Source: Erysipelotrichaceae bacterium (GTDB lineage: Bacteria > Bacillota_I > Bacilli_A > Erysipelotrichales > Coprobacillaceae). From it: 8,919 nucleotides of DNA. Position 1 is the first letter of the stretch, and every line of letters begins with the position of its first letter. The stretch covers positions 1-8,919 of the forward strand of contig JAJQGQ010000309.1 of assembly GCA_021200395.1 (NCBI GenBank). Reading direction: 5' to 3'. The translations under genes were made by a program, and so were the position numbers. Below, piece after piece: positions 1-5,949 of the stretch. Below the pieces are notes generated by a model that was given only the letters and a program-made list of their open reading frames with translations, did no database searches and was not told the origin of the DNA.

Positions 1-759
1 GTTTTGACCAGTTGTTGCATCAATGACTAATAATGTTTCCTGAGGACCATTAGGAACAACACGCTTAATAATACGATTCATTTTCTCTAATTCATTCATT
101 AAATTAACTTTATTTTGTAAACGTCCTGCTGTATCACAAATCAATACATCAACATTTTTTTCTTTAGCTTGTTTTAAAGCATCGAAAACAACCGCTGAAG
201 GATCTCCTCCCTCTTTACCTTTAATACATTCAATATTCAATCTATCAGCCCAAACAGCTAATTGGTCAATGGCTCCAGCTCTAAAAGTATCTCCAGCTGC
301 TAACATGACAGTCTTGCCATCAGTAAGCATCATATGTGCTAATTTAGCAATTGTCGTCGTTTTTCCAGCACCATTAACACCAACCATTAAAATAACTGTT
401 AAATCATTTTCCGCATAATTAATCTTAGTTGTCATGTAACCATCATTAGCATAAATGACAAACATTTTATCAACAATGATTTCGTTAATCTTGGCAGGAT
501 CTTTGATATTTTGTAGACGTACTTCTTTTTTGATTTCATCCACAATAGTCATAACCATAGATACACCAACGTCACTCATAATTAAAATATTTTCTAGTTC
601 TTCAAAATAAGCATCATCAATTTCACGATAACGAGCAGCTAACTCATTAATTTTAGAAGACAAGGATGAGCTTGATTTATCTAAGCCAGCGACATATTTT
701 TCATTCTGTTTAGCAGAATTTCCTACTAAAGCATCCTTAATTTTACTAAAAAATCCCAT
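1..759 (-). CDS. ftsY: FtsY, signal recognition particle receptor GTPase (3' end outside window)
   Basis: SRP receptor: a membrane-associated SRP GTPase that pairs with Ffh to deliver ribosome-nascent chain complexes to the Sec translocon. 253 codons are visible and the frame is still open at the left edge. A short N-terminal segment (residues 1-40, Ser/Lys-rich) leads into the helical N domain (about 40-115) and then the G domain. G1 is GVNGAGKTT at 127-135 (K133), the DTFRAGA motif is at 157-163, and G3 DTAGR is at 209-213. The TKLD motif and the last 50 or so residues should lie beyond position 1. There is no long acidic A domain, as is common in Bacillota. I chose ATG 759 (MGFFSKIKD), 9 nt from a perfect AGGAGG; the in-frame ATG at 765 would leave only 3 nt. 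The gene starts 13 nt after the smc stop, so it is almost certainly co-transcribed with smc. FtsY is preferred over Ffh because of the short N-terminus and the MGFF start. Confidence 0.96.
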   Translation of the reverse strand, partial: MGFFSKIKDALVGNSAKQNEKYVAGLDKSSSSLSSKINELAARYREIDDAYFEELENILIMSDVGVSMVMTIVDEIKKEVRLQNIKDPAKINEIIVDKMFVIYANDGYMTTKINYAENDLTVILMVGVNGAGKTTTIAKLAHMMLTDGKTVMLAAGDTFRAGAIDQLAVWADRLNIECIKGKEGGDPSAVVFDALKQAKEKNVDVLICDTAGRLQNKVNLMNELEKMNRIIKRVVPNGPQETLLVIDATTGQN

Positions 760-768
760 ATTCATATA

Positions 769-774
769 CCTCCT
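769..774 (-). promoter_or_regulatory. ftsY ribosome binding site overlapping the smc stop
   Basis: A perfect AGGAGG reads on the minus strand. Its first two bases (AG, 774-773) are the last two bases of the smc stop codon TAG (775-773). Spacing to ATG 759 is 9 nt, and to the alternative ATG 765 only 3 nt, so it selects 759 as the start. The overlap suggests that ribosomes finishing smc help expose or reload at ftsY (inferred translational coupling). Confidence 0.85.
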
Positions 775-3718
775 AAGCAAGATCAGCTAAATCAATAGCA
801 TCTTTTAATTTAACACTAACTAATTTAGTCACACCTTTTTGTTGCATTGTTGCCCCATAAAGCAAATCACACTCTTCCATCGTTCCCTCACGATGTGTAA
901 CCACAATAAATTGTGTCTGATTAGAGAATGAACGTAAATATTTTGCAAATCTTTCAACATTAGCTACATCTAAAGCAGCTTCAACTTCATCTAAGATACA
1001 AAGAGGTAAAGGTCTAACACGCAATATTGCAAATAAACATGAAATCGCTATTAAAGCTTTCTCCCCACCTGAGAATAAAGTGATATTTTGAACTGATTTT
1101 CCTGGTGGTTGAACATCAATATCAATTCCCGTTTCCAATATATTATCAGGATCACTATATTTAAGTTCAGCTTTGCCTCCACCAAAAAGGTTTCTAAAAA
1201 CAACATTAAATTCTTTATTAATCTTTTCGAAAGTTTCACTAAAACGTTTTATCACAATTTCATCCATCTCGTCAATAGCTTTTAAAATACTATCTTGAGC
1301 ATGCAATAAATCTACACGTTGGCTGTTCAATGTTTCATAACGTGAAGAAACCTCTTCATAATCTTTAATAGCTTGAACATTGATACTTCCTAACATATCA
1401 ATTTCATGACGCAATGATTTAACTTCTTCTTTAGCCTTATCCATATCTAAAGCCATCGTATATTCTTCTAATGCATGTTCATATGTCATCTTATATTCAT
1501 CATTTAATCTTTTCAAGTAATTTGATAATTCGGTTTCATTTTTGGCCTTTAATATTTGTTTTTGTGATATTTCTGATTGTATCGTACGTAATTGCTTACG
1601 CATATTTTTTAATACTGTTTCTGTTTTTTCATTATCATTCACAAAACTCATACGCAAATCTCTTTTTGCTTGAATGCTTTCTGTTAAACGATCACGCTTT
1701 TTCTTGGCTGCATTTAATTCATTAATAAGCTCATTATTTTGTGAACCACTTTCAATAGCCGAAAGTTCAATACTTTGATGAGTTAAACTTTCATACTCAC
1801 TTTTGGCAACATTTAATTCACTACGTTTATTCGTAACAACAACTTCTAGTTTAGCAAAAGACATTTGTTTCTGTAATAAGCTATGGGCTATTTCTCGTGC
1901 TTTGTTATCTAAATCATTGAGTTGTTGTTTCTTTAGATTAAGTTCTTTTTCCTGCTTTTTCATCGTTTCTTCAAGGCGTTTTAATTCTCGCTTATTCTCA
2001 TAAGGAGAATTCTGGTTGCGATAACTACCACCAGTTAATGAACCACCAACATTAATCACATCACCAGATAAAGTGACAACTTTATATCGATTGAATATAG
2101 CTTTCGAAATGGCTGAGGCATTTTCCAAATTATCTGCTAAAATAACATTTCCTAATTGATTTTTAACAACATGATCAATGTTATTTTGATACTTTACAAA
2201 ATCACTCATAATACCTAAATACCCATCCATATTTTGACAAACCATCAAATGTTCTTGGCGTAATGATCTTGGTTGCATAACATCTATCGGTAAAAAAGTT
2301 GCTCTGCCTGATTTATTATTTTTTAAAAAGGCTATGGCATTTCGGGCATCTCTATCACTATTACATACGATATATTGAATAGCACCACCAAGAGCAATAG
2401 ATAAAGCTGTTTCATACCTTGAATCAGTTGAAATAATATCACCTAGTGTTCCAATAATACCATGCAATGAATGCTGCGCCTGTAAAATAGAACGGACACC
2501 ATAACTATAACCTGATTTATTTTCAATAGCATCGACTAACTGAGTATGCTTTTGACGATTATTATGAAGTACCAGGTTCAATTGTTCTATTTCTTCTCTT
2601 AATGAAGTCATTTCATTACGATTTTTCTCTTGTGAAGCTTCTAATGTTTGTTTCTCATCTTTTGTTTCATTATATCGTTGAAGACGATCATTATATTCAT
2701 TAATAGCATCTTGTAATATTTGTTTTAAAGAAACAATTTTTTGTTCGATATCTTCTTTTGAACTTGTTTCCAAAAGATGTTTTCGATTTGCATCAATTTC
2801 TACTTTTTGGGTTTCTAATTCATTAACACGATTCATTGCCCCTAATAATTGACCTTGTAGATCATTGATTTCACTATCTAAATCAAACATTCTTTTTTTA
2901 TATGTTTCATTTTGTTGTTCATTCAAAAGAATTTGACCATCAATTTCAGTTTCATTTTTATTAAGCGTACTTAAATCATTATTAAGTGTTTTTAATGTCT
3001 CAGATAACTGACTAATTTCTGATACTAAAACACTTACTTCAATAGCTTGTAATTGCTCTTTTAATTCTAAATAAGTTTCAGCTTTCTCCTTTTGACGTTT
3101 TAAAGGTCCTATTTGCTTTTCTAATTCTAAACATATATCTTCAACACGATCCAAATTATCACGTGTACGCTCTAACTTACGTAAAGATTCATTCTTTCGT
3201 TTTTTATATTTAGCCACTCCTGCCGCCTCTTCAAACATACCGCGTCTATCTTCTGGTTTACTATCGGCAAACGATGAAATATTTCCCTGAGAAATAATAG
3301 ATAACGAATCTCTTCCTAAACCAGTATCCATAATTAAATCAACAATATCTTTTAAACGACATGGTTGTTGATTAATAAGATATTCTCCCTCATTATTTTG
3401 ACGATAAAGTCTTCTGGTAATCTCAATTTCATTATAATCCATGTTCATCACACGATCCTGATTATCAAAAACCAAAGTCACTTCTGCAACATTTTGAGGT
3501 TTACGATCTTCACTGCCATTAAAGATAACATCTGCCATACTTGATCCTCTTAAAGATTTAACAGATTGTTCTCCTAATACCCAACGGAATGCATCAGCAA
3601 TGTTTGATTTTCCACAACCATTAGGTCCAACAATACCTGTTATACCTGGTTGAAATTCAATCACCGATTTATCTGCAAAAGACTTAAAACCATGGAGTTC
3701 TATTCTTTTTAAATACAT
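773..3718 (-). CDS. smc: SMC, chromosome partition/condensation ATPase (short-arm form)
   Basis: ABC-type ATPase that with ScpA and ScpB forms the bacterial condensin acting on the nucleoid. The 981 residues are complete. Head N-half: canonical start MYLKRIELHGFKSFADK, Walker A GPNGCGKSN at 31-39 (K37), arginine-finger region SLRG with R57, and Q-loop Q144. The N-terminal coiled coil covers about 170-400, the hinge about 405-565 (glycine-rich SGDVINVGGSLTGG at 551-564), and the C-terminal coiled coil about 575-810. Head C-half: signature LFSGGEK at 881-887, Walker B ILDE at 908-911 (E911 catalytic), D-loop ALD at 915-917, and switch H942. All catalytic residues are intact. It is about 200 residues shorter than Bacillus SMC, and the loss falls in both arms; Mollicutes SMCs are of similar size. 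The AGGA at 3730-3727 lies inside the end of the kinase gene, 8 nt from ATG. The upstream gene ends 5 nt before the start; rnc, the usual neighbour, is absent. Confidence 0.98.
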   Translation of the reverse strand: MYLKRIELHGFKSFADKSVIEFQPGITGIVGPNGCGKSNIADAFRWVLGEQSVKSLRGSSMADVIFNGSEDRKPQNVAEVTLVFDNQDRVMNMDYNEIEITRRLYRQNNEGEYLINQQPCRLKDIVDLIMDTGLGRDSLSIISQGNISSFADSKPEDRRGMFEEAAGVAKYKKRKNESLRKLERTRDNLDRVEDICLELEKQIGPLKRQKEKAETYLELKEQLQAIEVSVLVSEISQLSETLKTLNNDLSTLNKNETEIDGQILLNEQQNETYKKRMFDLDSEINDLQGQLLGAMNRVNELETQKVEIDANRKHLLETSSKEDIEQKIVSLKQILQDAINEYNDRLQRYNETKDEKQTLEASQEKNRNEMTSLREEIEQLNLVLHNNRQKHTQLVDAIENKSGYSYGVRSILQAQHSLHGIIGTLGDIISTDSRYETALSIALGGAIQYIVCNSDRDARNAIAFLKNNKSGRATFLPIDVMQPRSLRQEHLMVCQNMDGYLGIMSDFVKYQNNIDHVVKNQLGNVILADNLENASAISKAIFNRYKVVTLSGDVINVGGSLTGGSYRNQNSPYENKRELKRLEETMKKQEKELNLKKQQLNDLDNKAREIAHSLLQKQMSFAKLEVVVTNKRSELNVAKSEYESLTHQSIELSAIESGSQNNELINELNAAKKKRDRLTESIQAKRDLRMSFVNDNEKTETVLKNMRKQLRTIQSEISQKQILKAKNETELSNYLKRLNDEYKMTYEHALEEYTMALDMDKAKEEVKSLRHEIDMLGSINVQAIKDYEEVSSRYETLNSQRVDLLHAQDSILKAIDEMDEIVIKRFSETFEKINKEFNVVFRNLFGGGKAELKYSDPDNILETGIDIDVQPPGKSVQNITLFSGGEKALIAISCLFAILRVRPLPLCILDEVEAALDVANVERFAKYLRSFSNQTQFIVVTHREGTMEECDLLYGATMQQKGVTKLVSVKLKDAIDLADLA

Positions 3719-3723
3719 TTCAT

Positions 3724-5097
3724 TTATCCTTTCTTTAATCTTTCACCAATTAAAAAAGTTCTGTTATTTGGTAGTTTCACAGTAAATTCACTACCTCCGT
3801 CTTCCCTTGATACAACATCAATCGTTCCTTGATGTAAATCAACAATACGTTTGACTATTGATAAACCTAAGCCATTACCTTCAATCTTACGTGATTTATC
3901 CGAACGATAAAATCTTTCAAAAATATGTGAAATAGCTTCCTTGCTCATACCAATACCAGTATCTTGAACACTAACCTCTACACCTAAAACTGTTTTTTTC
4001 ACTTTAATAGTCACTATACCATTATCATTCGTATACTTAATGGCATTATTAATAAGATTTATCCAAACTTGTTCTAATCTTGCTTCATCAGCTTCAATAT
4101 GAATATCATTTTTAGGTTTTTCAAATTCTATTTCAATATTTTTACTATCTGCTAAATGCAACTGTGTATCTATCACGCGCTCAAGCTGATCAACCAAAGA
4201 GTATTCAGCAATATCCAACTGAACATCTTCACCATCCAATAATGTTAACTGTAACATATTTTTTGATAAAGTTGATAAACGACGGCTATGGAACAATATA
4301 ATATCTGCATATTTTTGTCTTTGTTCATCGCTAATTTTTTCATTTTTTAAAATAGTCGCAAAACCACTAATAGCGGTCAAAGGTGTCTGGAATTCATGAG
4401 AGACATCAGAAATAAATTGTTGACGTGTCTCTTCTTGTTTAGCTAATTGTTGTGCCATTTGATTAAAACTTTGATTTAATTTGGCTATTTCATCATTACC
4501 TGTATAATTAACACGAACATGATAATTTCCTTTAGATAACTCATTAGTAGCTTTAGTAAGACGTGAAATAGGCTTAACAATAATATCAGCAATGACTAAA
4601 AAGATAACACTTCCCGCAATAAGCATGCAAAAAATAGCAATAATTCCAGAATCAATAAAAATCATTTCTCTTGTTTCAATATCTTTTTGTGCCTTAATAA
4701 CATAAACAGTGCCATCAATTTCATAGGATTTAGCAAATTGTCTAATAGATGAATCATCCGAACTAATCACTTCACCAACATGATCATAAAGATACTGTAA
4801 ATTTTCATCATCTAAAAAATCATTAACATTACCATAATTTTTTGTACCATCACTGCTAATAACTGCAAAACTTAAATCTGATGATACCTCATAATCAGTT
4901 AAAACCTGATCTAATTTATCATCATCAATAGTATCAATAAAATCACTAATTAATTGGGTAGAATTATTTAATTCATCAAAAGCTAATTGCCCCAGAGCAC
5001 TATTATTCTTTCTTAAAGAAAAATAACCTGCTATCGAAAAACTCAACAATATACTGACAAAAAATCCGATAATTAATTTACCATAAATAGATTTCAT
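3724..5097 (-). CDS. Membrane sensor histidine kinase (HAMP-HisKA-HATPase)
   Basis: Class I sensor kinase of 457 residues that should phosphorylate the regulator encoded just upstream. TM1 is at about 7-27 and TM2 at about 149-173, with an extracellular domain at 28-148. HAMP spans about 172-225. The HisKA H-box is SHEFQTPL, with phospho-acceptor H234, E235 and T238. The HATPase N-box is NLINNAIKYT (N347/N351), G1 is DTGIGM at 379-384, the F-box is FERFYRSD at 393-400, and G2 is GNGLGLSI at 407-414; all look functional. The sensor domain is strongly acidic (about 25 Asp/Glu against 7 Lys/Arg in 41-144), and a stretch around FAVISSDGT (77-85) suggests a PAS-like extracellular fold (inference). 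The start ATG overlaps the regulator's TAA by one base (TAATG), with GAGG at 5108-5105, 7 nt upstream. The family is certain; the signal is not. Length and layout match HssS-type kinases, but I cannot assign orthology. Confidence 0.95.
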   Translation of the reverse strand: MKSIYGKLIIGFFVSILLSFSIAGYFSLRKNNSALGQLAFDELNNSTQLISDFIDTIDDDKLDQVLTDYEVSSDLSFAVISSDGTKNYGNVNDFLDDENLQYLYDHVGEVISSDDSSIRQFAKSYEIDGTVYVIKAQKDIETREMIFIDSGIIAIFCMLIAGSVIFLVIADIIVKPISRLTKATNELSKGNYHVRVNYTGNDEIAKLNQSFNQMAQQLAKQEETRQQFISDVSHEFQTPLTAISGFATILKNEKISDEQRQKYADIILFHSRRLSTLSKNMLQLTLLDGEDVQLDIAEYSLVDQLERVIDTQLHLADSKNIEIEFEKPKNDIHIEADEARLEQVWINLINNAIKYTNDNGIVTIKVKKTVLGVEVSVQDTGIGMSKEAISHIFERFYRSDKSRKIEGNGLGLSIVKRIVDLHQGTIDVVSREDGGSEFTVKLPNNRTFLIGERLKKG

Positions 5098-5768
5098 TAA
5101 TCTACCTCTATCTTATATCCTAAACCTCTAACTGTCACTACTTTAAAACCTGGTAAATGCCCTAGATTTTCTCGAATACGTTTAATATGGACATCTACAG
5201 TACGATCAAATCCATCATAATCCATACCCCAAATTTTTTCTATTAATTGTTCACGTGTAAATATTTGATTAGGATTCTTAGCTAACTCAAATGCTAATTC
5301 AAATTGTTTTAATGGTAAATGAATTGTTTCATCTTTATATCTAATCTCATATTTATCACCATCAAAAACAACATCATGTATTTGTACAATATTTTGACTA
5401 TTAATACTATAACGTTTTAAAATTGTTCTAACTCTAGCTAATAATTCATCAGGATCAAAAGGTTTTGTAACATAATCATCGATACCAATAGAAAAACCAC
5501 GAAGTTTATCAGCTGATTGTGATTTAGCAGTCAGCATAATAACAGGTATATCCTTAAATTCCTTCATTTCCTCAACAAATTGATAGCCATCCATCACTGG
5601 CATCATAATATCAACAATTGCTAAATCAATATATTCATTTTCTACAACTTCTAAAGCTTCTTCACCATTTTCAGCTTCAACAACTGAAAATCCTTCTTTA
5701 TCAAGATAAAAACGTATCAACTCTCTAATATGTTCTTCATCATCTACAACTAAAATTTTAGACTTCAT
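5097..5768 (-). CDS. OmpR/PhoB-family response regulator
   Basis: DNA-binding response regulator of 223 residues, partner of the downstream kinase. The receiver domain (1-120) has acidic-pocket residues D9 and D10, phospho-acceptor D53 (IVDIMMP), T80 and K102 (KPF). The winged-helix DNA-binding domain (about 127-222) has the recognition helix around RTVDVHIKRIRENL (189-202) and the C-terminal hairpin VRGLGYKI. The stretch IFTREQLIEKIWGMDYDG (169-186) closely resembles, from memory, HssR-type haem-stress regulators of Bacillota; no hrtAB-like transporter is present to support that role. An in-frame TTG at 5783 would add five residues (MRCIF), but the GAGG binding site lies inside that extension, 9 nt from ATG 5768, so MKSKILVVDDE is taken as the start. 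It is first in the unit and sits about 22 nt from the predicted transcription start. Autoregulation is plausible but no operator repeat is clear. Confidence 0.96.
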   Translation of the reverse strand: MKSKILVVDDEEHIRELIRFYLDKEGFSVVEAENGEEALEVVENEYIDLAIVDIMMPVMDGYQFVEEMKEFKDIPVIMLTAKSQSADKLRGFSIGIDDYVTKPFDPDELLARVRTILKRYSINSQNIVQIHDVVFDGDKYEIRYKDETIHLPLKQFELAFELAKNPNQIFTREQLIEKIWGMDYDGFDRTVDVHIKRIRENLGHLPGFKVVTVRGLGYKIEVD

Positions 5769-5777
5769 AAAAATACA

Positions 5778-5781
5778 CCTC
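5778..5781 (-). promoter_or_regulatory. Ribosome binding site deciding the response regulator start
   Basis: The minus strand reads TTGAGGTGTATTTTTATG. GAGG sits 9 nt before ATG 5768. The competing TTG codon (5783-5781) shares its G with this site, so it cannot use it; the shorter 223-residue protein is favoured. Confidence 0.8.
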
Positions 5782-5796
5782 AATTCATTATGTGTG

Positions 5797-5825
5797 ATTA
5801 TATCATAAATTATCTTAAATAAAAA
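5797..5825 (-). promoter_or_regulatory. Extended -10 promoter for the regulator-kinase-smc-ftsY unit
   Basis: The minus strand carries TGATATAAT (5805-5797): a perfect TATAAT with the TG of an extended -10. With a 17-nt spacer the -35 position is TTTTTA (5825-5820), a weak match to TTGACA, as is common when an extended -10 is present. Transcription should start near 5790, giving a leader of about 22 nt before ATG 5768. The weak -35 is the T-tract of the upstream terminator, so the two elements share bases. No other convincing promoter was noticed at the later, tightly packed junctions, so this probably drives all four genes. Confidence 0.7.
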
Positions 5826-5850
5826 TAGAGAATCTTGAATTGATTCTCTA
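5821..5850 (-). terminator. Rho-independent terminator after the Sel1-repeat gene
   Basis: On the minus strand TAGAGAATC, a 7-nt loop AATTCAA, then GATTCTCTA form a perfect 9-bp stem (5850-5842 with 5834-5826), followed at once by TTTTTATTT. The stem is AT-rich, but the pairing is perfect and the T-tract is in the right place. It lies about 95 nt after the Sel1-repeat stop and just before the next promoter, separating the two units. On the plus strand no T-tract follows, so it acts in one direction. Confidence 0.8.
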
Positions 5851-5949
5851 ATTCATCAGTTTTAAGAATTTATCAGGTATACAATCACCATATTTATAAG
5901 CTTTTTCTTGATTTATATCATAAAGCAACTGTTTCCAGCAGTCATTTAA
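5848..5949 (-). pseudogene. Possible decayed C-terminus or lost extension, 33 open codons
   Basis: Between the Sel1-repeat stop and the terminator, the frame shifted by -1 is open for 33 codons and has a protein-like composition, ending in KAYKYGDCIPDKFLKLMN and the stop TAG. That TAG is the first three bases of the terminator stem, the position expected for the true end of a gene. It begins right after an in-frame TAA and has no ATG with a ribosome binding site, so it is not an intact gene. One inserted base at the Sel1-repeat stop would join the two frames. It could be a former C-terminal extension of that protein, a remnant of another gene, or chance: an open run this long in such AT-rich DNA is not rare. 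I do not recognise the family. Confidence 0.3.

Noticed and set aside
1051..2003. Short frames inside smc on both strands (1051-1239 minus, 1471-1725 plus, 1803-2003 plus)
   Set aside because: All lie within the smc coding region, whose translation matches the family throughout; they are shadow frames with hydrophobic or low-complexity composition.
5769..5783. TTG start at 5783 for the response regulator
   Set aside because: The GAGG ribosome binding site lies within the would-be extension, and the family starts at the MKSKILVVDDE equivalent.
5769..5945. Riboswitch, small RNA or tRNA in the intergenic gap
   Set aside because: Apart from the terminator hairpin and promoter I see no conserved fold, and the predicted leader of about 22 nt is too short for a riboswitch.
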